A model generated the notes under the pieces. It saw only the letters and a program-made list of their open reading frames with translations. It was not told the origin of the DNA and did not search any database. A DNA stretch of 64,000 nucleotides from Isoperla grammatica (Eukaryota > Arthropoda > Insecta > Plecoptera > Perlodidae). The stretch spans positions 12,305,035 through 12,369,034 of the forward strand of contig OX246747.1 in the NCBI GenBank assembly GCA_945910005.1, given 5' to 3'. Positions 33,366 to 44,038 of the stretch are shown here, piece by piece; position 1 is the first letter of the stretch, and each line of letters starts with the position of its first letter. The position numbers were made by a program, and so were the translations under genes.

Positions 33366-34724
33366 CCATTCCATTTAAATTTCAATTTTATTTCAATTTC
33401 TAGAATCTATCAAGACAGTTTTGCTCAGCCTTGGTGATACGTACTACCTTTAAACAATAAGCAATACCTTTCAAAAGTAGCATGTTCTCGTTATAGCTAG
33501 CCTACTTGCCTAAAAAATTAAATGTAATATCTTTCAGAAGTAACAAGGCAAAATTTGTGTTACTAAGAAAAAAATGTAGAGGGTTTATTTTTCACTATAT
33601 AGACCTATACATGTTTCATTACTTTCCTTTCACATATGACTCTACTATAGGCCTACCAACTGTTGAACGGTACTACATTCTTTACTATCCTTGGTCTCGA
33701 TCTATTGTTTTAATACCTGCACCATCATCACAAGCGTCACTATTGAAAAAGCTTTATTGCTTTTATGATTACCCATATTTTGTATCAGATATTTTCACAA
33801 ACTAATAACTTACAATTAAGCCTTGAGAACCAGATCCCAACCTTCATATTTTTCTATTTGGCACTTTTTGTTGGGTTGTCTCGCAATTTGTTTATTCCAT
33901 TCTGGCCTAACCCACGTTTTATAAATTTCTGGTAGGTATGGCATGTAGTCTCTTTTTTTTCTTTTACCTTAAATGAACTTGTTGAATGCCATAATGGCAC
34001 AAGCCACCATAAACAATGTGAGGCAGTGTGTATCAAGCAGACTCCGAAGTGATTACGCCTAGGCCTATACTACATAAAACGCATTGTGGGCATTAAGCAT
34101 TTTACATGTAAACAGTACACAATAATATTTATAATTTGTAATGCTTTATAGAAACTAGGGTTGCCGTGTATTATCGATTGATTGGTTATTAGAAAATCAA
34201 TTGACTATATCGATATTAAGTTTGATCGATTAATCGATCAATTGATTCCCCACAATTGTTATAGTTCCGTGCCGTGTCTAGGAAAGGACGGGATCTGTCA
34301 TCTGTGTGAGCGAGTGGAACGAAGACCGCCGATTTTACATGTTTATTGATTTTGAAACTTCCGATTATTTTCTCTTAATCGGTTATTAATTATGCCTTCG
34401 AACATCAACTAATAATCGAATGACAATTTCGATTATCAATTATTTTTAAAAAAATGGAATCGGAATGGAAAATAAATAAGTGTAAATATGTAATACAAAT
34501 TTTACTTTACTTGTATGATAAAGTCAAATACATACACATTATACACATTCCGGAGGGCCGTGTCCAAATTTTGTTTTATCACTGCTTATTCTTAGTGTAG
34601 ATTTAGTTAAGATTTTCAATAAATTGAAATTGAAATCATCAACAATCATCAACATCAAATCTAGAATGGTGATATACTGAAATTTGGTACCTATATCAAA
34701 AGATGTAAATGTTAAATTTACAAG
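33366..34724. other. Intron sequence with an atcgatta-rich patch
   Basis: At about 34157-34445 there is a patch rich in atcgattaatcgat and taatcgg motifs that begins tagggttgccgtgtattatc. This resembles a degraded hAT end, but no partner end or duplication was found. Confidence 0.4.
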
Positions 34725-34926
34725 CAGGTTTGAAAACAATTTCAAAAACGTTTTGAGTTTTTCAAAATTGGATGTATACGCATCGGAACTTGGTTTGAAT
34801 CGGTTCAAGTCAATCCAATTATCGAGTTTGACTTGAAAACTAATTTTTAAGTCCAAACCCACTTCCGACGCATATCCATGCAGTTTAAAAAAACTAAAAA
34901 CGATTTCAAAACTGCATGTAAACATG
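34725..34926. mobile_element. Foldback MITE in intron 3 of the SAM-like gene
   Basis: The left arm (gaaaacaatttcaaaaacg ... ggatgtatacgcatcggaa) is mirrored, diverged, by the right arm (ttccgacgcatatccatgca ... cgatttcaaaactgcatg). The arms are about 75 bp. Confidence 0.65.
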
Positions 34927-35184
34927 GTATATGATGACTATTCAGTAACTGTATTGCTAAAAATGTTTTTTTTGTTTTGTTCGTTTATTTCCATGTCCAT
35001 AACAGATGCAATTCATTCCCAAAGCTATATGGATTTCATATACATATAAGGATAAAGTTTTAAATATATATGTACACCCAATTCATTCGTACATGGAGTA
35101 TGGACATCATGTCGGCTCCTAATGAAGGGTTTCAATAACGATAATCCCTTAACATACCTAATAATCTGGTTATACTTGTTTCAG

Positions 35185-35314
35185 ATTCCTACTGAAAATT
35201 GATGATGTTGGCTCTAAAGTGAAAAGGATAAAAGGAGCACCACCAGCAATCAATCCGAGAGTATTGACTCTTACGTCAAAATTAAATAAATTTAAGGCAT
35301 GCCGAAAAATGTAG
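35185..35314 (+). CDS. SAM-domain-like partner protein, exon 4 and stop
   Basis: Acceptor acttgtttcag. The first base completes an Arg codon from exon 3. The exon then reads FLLKIDDVGSKVKRIKGAPP to a TAG at 35312-35314. The short basic C-terminus has no further domain. A possible AATAAA signal lies near 35626. Confidence 0.75.
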
Positions 35315-36269
35315 AGCCACGTAGTCGTTTGTGGCCCTCTTCTGCTGCCTTTTGGAAGTGGATCTTGCCAGTCATTTTTTGGTGAAGACAGTTAGCGCCG
35401 TGATTTAAAGAACAAGATATATTAAAAATATATAGTTGTAATAACTTTTGTAATAAGTATTTAAGGCAATTTTTAAAAGTATAAAGTTGTAATAAGTAAT
35501 TTTGTAATAAGTAATAAGTATTTAAGGCAATTTTTAAAAGTGTAAAGTTGTAATAAGTAATTTTGTAATAAGTACCATTTAAGGCAATTTTTAAGGTGTA
35601 TTTGACTTGTACTGGCTATCACTATCAATAAACATGAAGAATTTGTGATGTTTTAACCTGAGCTATCTATGTAAATACCTTAGTGCAGATGCCAATATAT
35701 TAAGAGAGAGGGTACACAAAAGTGAAAGTACTTAATTTATTATACCGAGTACGACACTTGAAAAAGTGAAAAATTTAGTGCTTGTGGTTTCTTGAGTTTT
35801 CAAGAACTAAAGACTGTATGAAAAACATTTATTATAGTACTCTGAGGAAATAAAGCTCTTATTGTAGTTTGTTTTTTAAGTTATTTACAAATACATAGCA
35901 GCTCCTTCAAACCTTCCTTCAAACTATCAAATGTTTTTCATACAGTCTAGACTCTCTTATGTAACTACAAGATATGTTTTACTTTCAGTACTGTGTGCCT
36001 TGCCTTTCTTGAGATATAACTAATAGCTGCTAATTTCGAGAGTTTTTAGTTTTTACTTTTTACTGAGTATCCCTTCCTCTTTAAAGAGGAGTCAAGAAAA
36101 TTATTGGGTTGTTATTCAAACATCGTAATATTTCATTCAGCCAAATTCCCTGGATATAGAATCAGACCAGCGGTGGACTAATAGCCTCCAAACAATGACA
36201 CCAAAGTAGCGATTGTTGTGAATGGCTAGACATTGCTAGAAAGAAGGAGCTAATGAAAGAGAATAAGAA
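35315..36269. other. 3' UTR and downstream spacer with a 60-bp tandem repeat
   Basis: Between about 35400 and 35600 the segment gtaataagtatttaaggcaa ... tttttaaaag is repeated about three times. An aataaa lies at about 35626. The rest is AT-rich and gene-free. Confidence 0.6.
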
Positions 36270-37650
36270 GAATGTCTACAAAATTTAAGACTACCTATAC
36301 ATGGAAATGTAATTAATCCTACAGTGTATGGGTGATTTTAGAAGCTGATATTTGAAAATAATCACCAAGTAACATTAAAACAAAGATATACAGTAGCAAT
36401 ATACCTATTAATGGATAAGAAAATTTAAGACTACAGTGATATTTAATTAATACTTCAGTGTAGGGGTAATTTTAGAAACCGATATTTCAAAATATTCACC
36501 TAGTAACATTAAAACATAGATACATAGTAGTGATATCCCTATGAATGGATAAGAAAATTTAAGACCACATTGATATTAAATTGATACTTCAGTGTAGGGG
36601 TGATTTTAGAACGTAGTAACATTAAAACAAAGATACATAGTAGCAATATACCTATTAATGGATAAGAAAATTTAAGACTACAGTGATATTTAATTAATAC
36701 TTCAGTGTAGGGTTAATTTTAGAAACCGATGTTTCAAAATATTCACCTAGTAACATTAAAACAAAGATACATAGTAGTGATATCCCTATGAATGGATAAG
36801 AAAATTTAAGGCTACATTGATATTTAATTAATACTTCAGTGTAGGGGTAATTTTAGAAACCGATATTTCAAAATATTCACCTAGTAACATTAAAACAAAG
36901 ATACATAGTAGTGATATCCCTATGAATGCATAAGAAAATTTAAGACTACATTGATATTTAATTAATACTACAGTGTATGGGTAATTTTAGAAAACTATAT
37001 TTCAAAATATTCACCTAGTAACATTAAAACAAAGATACATAGTAGTGATATCCCTATGAATGCATAAGAAAATTTAAGGCTACATTGATATTTAATTAAT
37101 ACTTCAGTGTAGGGGTAATTTTAGAAACCGATATTTCAAAATATTCACCTAGTAACATTAAAACAAAGATACATAGTAGTGATATCCCTATGAATGCATA
37201 AGAAAATTTAAGGCTACATTGATATTTAATTAATACTTCAGTGTAGGGGTAATTTTAGAAAACTATATTTAAAAATACTCACCTAGTAACATTAAAACAA
37301 AGATACATAGTAGTGATATCCCTATGAATGGATAAGAAAATTTAAGACTACATTGATATTTAATTAATACTACAGTGTATGGGTAATTTTAGAAAACTAT
37401 ATTTAAAAATACTCACCTAGTAACATTAAAACAAAGATACATAGTAGTGATATCCCTATGAATGGATAATAAAATTTAAGGCTACATTGATATTTAATTA
37501 ATACTTCAGTGTAGGGGTAATTTTAGAAGCTGATATTTCAAAATATTTGCATAGTAACATTAAACCAAAGATACATAGTAGCAATATATTTATGGATGGG
37601 TAAGAAAATTTAATACTACATTGATATTAAAATAAAACTTCAATGTAGTG
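36270..37650 (+). repeat. 134-bp tandem array, about 10-11 copies (subterminal repeats)
   Basis: The unit is gataagaaaatttaagacta ... cttcagtgtaggggtaattt ... cacctagtaacattaaaaca. The spacing is about 134 bp between 36663, 36797, 36931, 37067, 37200, 37334, 37468 and 37602. The first copies are shorter or diverged. Each unit carries a cagtgta motif related to the cagtg terminus at 37730. This fits subterminal transposase-binding repeats of a CACTA-type element (inference). Confidence 0.85.
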
Positions 37651-37689
37651 ATAATTTTAGCTGCACTGTAACTAATTGTGTGGCTGCGA

Positions 37690-37733
37690 GCTACAGTACT
37701 GTTAAATTCAATCGTAATTTTTTTACAGTGTAG
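37690..37733 (+). repeat. CACTG-type terminal sequence and possible TAG duplication
   Basis: The sequence ending gtaatttttttacagtg at 37730 is, inverted, CACTGTAAAAAAATTAC, the style of animal EnSpm/CACTA termini. The next three bases are tag. A related cactgta lies just inside at 37674. Confidence 0.6.
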
Positions 37734-37992
37734 AAGGCAGGCCTGGCCTAGGCCACATTTGCTCTACAGGGGCCTCATTCCTGTACATTTCTTTAACTCT
37801 CGCTAACCCCAGGTCAATTTGACCCCGGGGTAACTCTAAGGGTCAAACCTTATCCAGTACAAGTGTTAACATAGGGTTATAATGTAAAGTCCATGCTACT
37901 CGAATCGAAGTCGACAGCCAATCACAGGTCGCCAAAATAATAATAATGTGTGACGTCATCACGGCGATTGCGGGAACACAATTATTTTCAAA

Positions 37993-38199
37993 ATGGCTGA
38001 AGTTAGAGTCATGGCAGCCCGTTCTATAAATTTTACTGAAGAAGAGAAATTAGTGCTTGTGCGTGAGGTACAGCTACAAAGTGCCACTATAAATAGAGAA
38101 TTCTGTGCTACTCTGACAAAGGCACACAAGGACCGTGCGTGGGAAATGGTGGCAGAGTCGGTCAATGCTGTAGCCCCAATATCGCGATCCATCAAGGCG
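37993..38199 (+). CDS. SANT/Myb (zeste-like) DNA-binding exon, fragment
   Basis: ATG at 37993 opens 69 codons ending before donor gtaagt (38200). The residues FTEEEKLVLVREVQLQ, then AHKDRAWEMVAESVNAV, follow the Myb/SANT-like pattern ([FY]-x-EEE-K-x-L ... W-x-x-[VI]A-x-x-[FV]N) seen in the DNA-binding partner protein of PIF/Harbinger transposons and in zeste-like regulators. The next exon is replaced by a SINE and Harbinger debris, so this copy is probably dead. A second, better example is at 39707. Confidence 0.6.
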
Positions 38200-38264
38200 G
38201 TAAGTAGATTCTGCTTTCATTCATACAATCAACGGCTAGGGCCTAGCTTAAGCCGGGCCTCGTT

Positions 38265-38600
38265 AAGATTGATTGATTATAGGGCTTAACGTCTCATATT
38301 TTTGCAACAATGGCTAATCGAAACGATGAGCGGGTGATAATGAAGATGAGAAAAATGATGAGGAACAATAAAGCTACAACCGAATCAGATCCATTCTACG
38401 TCGCGTAGGTCGTCATATGGGAGTCCAGCAAGGGAGGGCAGGGCCAAGTGGGAGGAGAAATATTCAGTGGGACAGTGTAGGGGGGGGGGGGGGGGGAGGG
38501 ACAGGGTCTCCTTCCGTCACCACTTACGACTACAGTCACGCTGGGGTATCTTCCCCGGGCCCAGACAGGCCTCGCGTTTGCTTTGAAGAGGTTGATGAGC
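38265..38600 (+). mobile_element. SINE, variant A
   Basis: It begins gattgattatagggcttaa / cgtctcatatttttgcaac and contains ccgaatcagatccatt and gtccagcaagggagggcagg, then a long G run (38481-38496). It ends in a ggggtatcttccccgggccc hairpin. The same structure occurs at 45454 and 51734. Confidence 0.8.
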
Positions 38601-38620
38601 ATGTAGAAAGGCCACGGTGA

Positions 38621-38923
38621 GTTTTTAGGAACCGGCTCGATCCTTTAAATCTCCCGGACAACGATCTGATGAGAAACTACCGGTTTCCTCGTCACGTAAT
38701 CATAGAACTGTGTGACGAGCTCGAGCCAGTGTTGGGCAGGGCTACGGCTCGATCACATACGTTACCAGTCCACACACAGGTTCTAATATCTTTACGACAT
38801 ATGGCACTAGCTAGCTTCCAAATTGTTTTGGGAACGTGGCTGGGAAAAGGCCAGTCTAGCTGCAGCCGTGTCCTCAAAAGCAAGAGAGCAAGAGAGTGCA
38901 AGAGAGCATACAAGAACAATTAG
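38621..38923 (+). pseudogene. PIF/Harbinger transposase N-terminal fragment
   Basis: After an in-frame stop at 38618-38620 the frame reads VFRNRLDPLNLPDNDLMRNY, then RFPRHVIIELCDELEPVLGR, then LPVHTQVLISLRHMA and FQIVLGTWLGKGQSSCSRVL. This is the N-terminal helical and HTH part of a Harbinger (HARBI1-like) transposase. The frame dissolves into charged repeats (KSKRARECKRAYKNN) at about 38880, and no DDE catalytic part follows. A SINE abuts the left end. Confidence 0.7.
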
Positions 38924-39500
38924 ATGTGACACTGCAAAGAGATCCCTCTTTAACAATGGATTCAGATTCAACGTTTACAAGTGACCCAGCTCTAGATCAG
39001 CCACGAGATTACACATCTCCGCCAAGTGTGTTGAGCAGTACCATTAGAATTTTACAAACTTCACAGGGACTATTATTAGAGACAAATTTACATACCGGTA
39101 CTATTAGGGATGGTTATAATTTTTCAAAAATTACTAATCCTCGAGGTAACAGATTTGAATTTCACCTATCACTTATCACCTATTTTCATTGATTTTCGAC
39201 ACACAATTTTGTGTTTCATGGCTTCCTGCGACCGGCACATATAAGTTGAAGAATTTTACAAGCAATAACATAACAACAAGACTTTCTTTGCAATTGCGAC
39301 GACATTCTAGCAGACAGAGAAACACTATGGACTATCTGCTCTAAAATAGACTTCAGTATTAGTCTGTATTAGCATACATTTGCATTACTTAGTTCAGAGG
39401 CTCGGATGATTCGTACACAACCATCTATAAGTTATTAAGCTTGCATGGAAGGACATGTTAAAGCTTCCGTAGGTTTGTTGCAGCTGGGTTTTTAGAATAC
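38924..39500. other. Possible second-ORF remnant, then gene-free
   Basis: An acidic/Ser-rich frame to 39192 (TMDSDSTFTSDPALDQ ...) may be the linker of a Harbinger-associated SANT protein, but no motif supports this. The remainder has nothing recognised. Confidence 0.3.
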
Positions 39501-39991
39501 TTAGGCCCGGTTTCACCAAGTTGTCGTAATCCGTTGACCAACTAGTCCGCGGATCATGCAAATCGTCGATTTCTGATTGGTCACTAGAAATTTTCAGCCA
39601 CAGGCTACGCTATTATCAAATATCAAAAAGGATGTGTGTTTTGTTTATCGCGCCATTTATAAGGTGTATACTACTACTACGTGTATTGCAATTCGCACCT
39701 CTTGAAATGTCTGCAAATAGATTTGTACGCAGCGCAAATTATAGCGAGGAGGAGAAATTATTTCTCCTCAACATTGTGCATACGTACGTAAAGATATTAG
39801 AGTCCAAGAAGACAGATGCCGTCACATCAAAAGAAAAGGAGAGGACATGGGAGCTGGTAGCGGCGGACTTCAACGCGAAGTGCGGGAAGACGTTCCGAAC
39901 CATCTCTTCCCTGAAAACGTGCTATGTCAATATCAAAAAAAAAATGCCAGGAAACTGGAGGCTGACAAAAAAGCTGAAATATTTAAGACGG
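39501..39991 (+). mobile_element. Harbinger-like element start with SANT gene exon
   Basis: tta (39501-39503), a typical Harbinger target triplet, is followed by ggcccggtttcaccaag, which resembles a Harbinger terminal sequence. The SANT exon begins 200 bp inside. The right terminus was not found. Confidence 0.45.
39707..39991 (+). CDS. SANT/Myb-like (zeste-type) DNA-binding protein, first exon
   Basis: ATG at 39707 gives 95 codons (MSANRFVRSANYSEEEKLFL ... TVxxK-type helices ... KEKERTWELVAADFNAKCGK ... KTCYVNIKKK), ending in a consensus donor gtaagt at 39992. The SEEEK start, central W and FN pair, and basic LKTCYxNIKKK helix match Myb/SANT-like DNA-binding domains found in Harbinger partner proteins and in zeste-like factors. 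It would bind DNA in the nucleus. Continuation exons were not located, so it may be a truncated element copy. The exon itself is intact. Confidence 0.65.
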
Positions 39992-40374
39992 GTAAGTAAA
40001 ATCTATTATTTACATTCTTCAAATACTTGTATTTTATGACATGGAAACGTCAAAGCAAAATACGAAACGAAGTTTGGGTCATGCAACAAATTGTTTTAGC
40101 ATCGCAGCACACGCAACTAGACCTAGGCCTAGCACGCATCCTTATCTGTTTCAATAGGTCCTACCTATTTCAATCTAATCGGCCGCGTGAGTCTAGACGA
40201 ATTCGAACTAATTTGGCGCCTTCGACGGTCACGCGGACTCGCCCCTTTCCGTCCGTGGTTGAACATAACCTAAAAGTACAGAGGCGTAGGCCAGACCTTC
40301 GGTGTTCGTTCTTTGATTATTTTGTGTTTACTGTTTACCGACGTAGGCCCTTTGCTCACCTTTCAGAGGAGATA

Positions 40375-40545
40375 GATATTTGGGCTTAACATCACATCTT
40401 TTTGCAACTTTGCTAATCGAGACGATGAATGGGTGATAGCCCAGGTGAAGATGTTTGGAGGAAAGTGAAACGGGAGGGAAAGGGCGGATGTAGGCCTAGG
40501 GCCCTAGGCTGCACTTCGTGTGCCTTCTCCTCGACCTTTCACGAC
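40375..40545 (+). mobile_element. Degraded SINE copy
   Basis: tttgggcttaacatcacatc, then tttttgcaactttgctaatcg and gatgtttggaggaaagtg. It ends near ctgcacttcgtgtgccttct, where LINE sequence takes over. Confidence 0.7.
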
Positions 40546-40935
40546 GGGCTGAGGCTTGTGTCCAATTTTAAGGTGGTCCACACGATGGGGGAGCAGACAG
40601 ACTTGATCGCGATTGCCTGCATCGAGGTTTGGATGGAAGGCAAGAAGACCACAATCTACATGATTTACAACCCGCCCAATAATATACCTGAGGCGTTCGA
40701 GACTCTGCTCATCACCCACAAGACAATCATCCTCGGAGACTTCAATGCGCCAAACAAAGATTGAAATTACACCAGCACAACCAAAGTCGGACAACTGGTT
40801 GAGGAGTTCACGGCCGCCAACTCGCTAATATTGCTTGACCCTGAGGATGACCCGTGGACAAACCTAACAACCAATGGAATCAAGTCGCGTCCGGACTTGG
40901 CCTTCCTGCATAACAACAGTTATGATAGAAATATT
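40546..40935 (+). pseudogene. LINE APE-type endonuclease fragment
   Basis: The frame reads QTDLIAIACIEVWMEGKKTT ... IYMIYNPPNN ... IILGDFNAPNKD, then a stop (likely from Trp), then YTSTTKVGQLVEEFTAANSL, DPWTNLTTNGIKSRPDLAFL. YNPPNN, GDFNAPN and the S-x-PDL motif are hallmarks of the apurinic-type endonuclease at the start of Jockey/CR1/I-group LINE ORF2. No RT domain follows here. Confidence 0.75.
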
Positions 40936-41059
40936 TGAAATTTTGTTAATCCAGATTGTAGGTCTGACGAAACCAAGTTTGGCTTAATCATCTTTTTTCC
41001 AATATTGTGTAGTGTTCTCAAAATATAAATTAAAAACGTTAATTTGGCGCGGTTTTTAC

Positions 41060-41290
41060 AGTGAGACTACCCTTTACCGTTAAGGATGTGCGAGTATGTA
41101 GTACTCGCCCCTCTCTGCAACACGGATCCCTAGTTGAGGTGCCGGTGTGATGTTTGCCTTCCTAACTATCAAGAGTAAAGAACACGTCTCAGCAAAGACC
41201 TCCTGTTGAACAATCACCCCTGCTAAAAGAAGGATCTGTTGGGTTGGATCTCGCACCACAGCCTGTTTCACCGCCTTTTCAAAATTAACG
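41060..41290 (-). pseudogene. RCC1-like gene fragment (third copy)
   Basis: The minus strand reads VFAETCSLLLIVRKANITPA. It is a direct duplicate of about 120 bp found at 43996-44120 (shared gtgatgtttgcctt and agtaaagaa). It corresponds to the end of the RCC1 relic at 44039-45142. Confidence 0.6.
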
Positions 41291-43329
41291 CCTATAAACT
41301 ATAGGCTGTATTGCCATCATGGACGAATTATTTGAAGACATTCAAGAACATTTCGATGTATTTCATGTAGAAAGTAAATTATATAAGTTTAATTTCGGAA
41401 GCACGATTTATAATTATATTTAGATTTATAAACAACTACAACTTTTCGTTCGGAAACAGACATGAGATCCAGGGAATCTGATCAAATCCATCACGTGACC
41501 AGATCCATCCAATCACTTCAACTCGAGAGGTTTCCGTAAGCACCCCTAGCCTAGCCTGGCTTAGGCCAAGTCTAGAGACGACGTAATATACGAAATCCTA
41601 CCCACTTAACCAATAAAAAAGGAAGAAAACTTACGCAAGGCAAAGACGGGAATTTAAAATAACATACTTTGTATCGTAGCTATACAGAAGTTGTCAGCTA
41701 ACGTCGAATGTTATAAATTTCGATGTAAAATTCAGCGGCTGGCAAACTTCCCAAACACAGCTTGGGTCGCAGTAAGGCTGTTTTTATTTACATACACAGT
41801 GTGGTCAATAGACTCAAAACAAAAACATTGAAATAATTATGCTCAAGCCTCAGTAAGACAAAGTTCAACTAAATTTTTAGTGCAAAAATATGTTTCAAAC
41901 TATTTATCTATTCATATTCACTATCTTTTTAAATCAGGAAATATATTTATTGGCAGTTATAATAGAATTTTAAAGGTTAACATTGGTACTTAAATTGAAG
42001 ATAAATGGGCGGTAACAGCATTCTTCAGATCAGTGCACCAACTGTACAAACCAATATACTGTCGAATTACAGGCTTTTTTGCCAGGAGAGTAGACCACAT
42101 GTGAGTGTGTATGGTTGGCAATATTTTATTTTGCACAACAGGTGATCAGGGTTTGAACATCAGTTCTTTCTTTCTTTGCTCTCTTCTGCGGCTGGGTGGT
42201 AGACGTCTCTAGATGGTGTAGTCAAAACTCTCAAATTTCGTCCGTGCTGAAGAATTTTCTCACACCTAAACCTACTAGGCCTAGTTTTGGTCCAAAGTAC
42301 AGTTTCATTGTATTAATTATTTATTGCCTATACAATATGTCGGATCAAAAACCAAAACCAACATAGGCCAAAACTGGTCTGATTTTAAAGTGTAAGTAGG
42401 CTAGGCTTCGCCTAGCCCCCTGTTTCTGTAACTCTCATCTCACGATCGTAAGACTACATTACCGACCAACCGACGGTCATTTTCCAAGTGTAAACGCTGC
42501 ACTATGAGGAGCTACATAAAGTAGTGATTTTGTTCATTCGAAATAACTATCCTTGAATGCAGCTGCCAATTAGTATAATATACCAAAGTGTACACTCTTC
42601 AATAAAATATATGGTATGTACGAAACATCAAAAGTTGGAGATAAACCTGTTTTCTCAGAAGAAGAGGCTTTCATTCAAATTATCAAGGTAAAAAAGGCAA
42701 GACTGGGTAAAATACGTATGGCCTATACGACATCCTCCCGGCGGGTAATACGTAAGTCTATGGGACAATAAGTTAGTGAAGGTTTTATTTACCATAGTTT
42801 ATTGTTAACTACGCGACTCCAGGGGCGTGGTTTGTGCTGGAAGCCATGGTTAATTGGGGACAACCTACAAAAGTTTCCCGGAATGACAGACTCAACTAAC
42901 CCGTGTTGGTTCTACCACATAGGGCCTTGTAAACGGAACAGGGTCTATTTCATGGGGCAGCTAGACATGACAACATACACCATTCATGAAGTAGAGCCAG
43001 TTAACGATTTCTGCGTGCATCAGGGGGTATGTAGAAAAGTGCTAACTTCAGGTCCGGATGGGACACAGACGCAATCAGCCTTCTAACAGTGCAGTTGGCC
43101 CCCGGCCCTGGGACGGTGCCTAGAGGGACCTCCTGCACTGGGCATACAACCGACGCAATCTGTGCCCAAGCCCAAGTGCTGTCAAATCAATCAGAGAGTC
43201 GAATCATAACCTAATCATTGCTAGGGTCGTCATCAGGGGAGCAAGCCGTAAACAACCCATTTCGGGGGGGGGGGACTGGTGGGCGTTTGGATCGCAAAGA
43301 GGGCCGGCACGGATGAGGAAGAAGGTGAT
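41291..43329. other. Largely gene-free; two weak exon candidates
   Basis: An ATG frame at 41319 (MDELFEDIQEHFDVFHVE before gtaaat) and one at about 42614 (MYETSKVGDKPVFSEEEAFI ... before gtaaaa) have donor-like ends but no family resemblance. The open frame 42802-43086 is also unrecognised. A G run lies at 43264-43274. Confidence 0.3.
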
Positions 43330-43910
43330 GAAAGTAAGAAGAGAAAGGATGATGAAGGCAAAATGAAGATAGTGATGATTAAAGATGTGCACGCGAGCCC
43401 TTTTTGCGGGCACCGGTCACCACGAGGAGGGACCCACCTCGACCGGTCCGTCCTGGTTGCCGGTCTGCCGCCCATCATGAAAGTTGCTGCTTGTCTGCAC
43501 ACGGTGGTTCTTGCCGACGGCTGTGAGGTGTGGGTGTGTGGATACAACAAGTTTGGCCAATAAGGTTTTGGTCATACAAACCAGCAAACTTCATTCACCC
43601 GCGTGACCAACCTCCCCGAGGCCATCATTGACATATCGTGTGGCGGGTACCATACAGTTCTTGTCTCGGCCTCTCGGGCACTCTTGATAACTGGGCGGAA
43701 TAACAAAGGCCAGCTTGGTCTTGACTTAGCCGAACCCTTGTCCAGCTTCACGCAAGTATCGACGCCGTCATCATCACTGTGGCCCTCAGAGTCGATGGGA
43801 CGACCTGGGCTTGGGGTAATAATGGAAATGGTCAGTTGGGTACCGGGGACAGGGTTAAGAGATCCGCCCCCTCTCAAATGATTGGCCTCGAGGACCAGAC
43901 TGTCTCGATT
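43330..43910 (+). pseudogene. RCC1-repeat gene relic, plus-strand copy
   Basis: From about 43445 the frame shows RCC1 repeats (VLVAGLPPIMKVAACLHTVV, VWVCGYNKFGQ, then a TAA, CGGYHTVLVSASRALLITGR, NNKGQLGLDLAEPLSSF). A deletion of roughly 33 bp near 43770 shifts the frame before WAWGNNGNGQLGTGD. RCC1 repeats form seven-bladed propellers that act as exchange factors or adaptors. This copy cannot make one. It is an inverted partner of the relic at 44270-44750. Confidence 0.75.
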
Positions 43911-44038
43911 GACAGACATTATCGATTGATAATGACATTGAAGCAAACAGGACACTCGAGAGTGGTCATGATATTCCGTTCTAATTCTGTTGTACCATTC
44001 CTCACAAGGTCGCCCCTCTCTGCAAAAACGATCCCTAG

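Larger units (their letters stand above)
24986..37730 (+). mobile_element. Candidate two-gene CMC/EnSpm-type DNA transposon (5' end not found)
   Basis: I infer one element from four features on the same strand. They are an intact DDE transposase-like gene (25154-27829), an intact spliced SAM-like gene (28665-35314), an array of 134-bp subterminal tandem units (36270-37650), and a right terminus ending tttttttacagtg at 37730. Read inward, that terminus begins CACTGTAAAAAAA, typical of CACTA-group ends. It is followed by tag, a plausible 3-bp target duplication. CACTA-group elements often carry two genes and subterminal repeats. The matching left CACTG terminus was not seen, so the left boundary given here is only the first exon-like acceptor. 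Confidence 0.5.

Noticed and set aside
36270..37650. CRISPR-like array
   Set aside because: Direct tandem 134-bp units without unique spacers, in an animal genome with introns.
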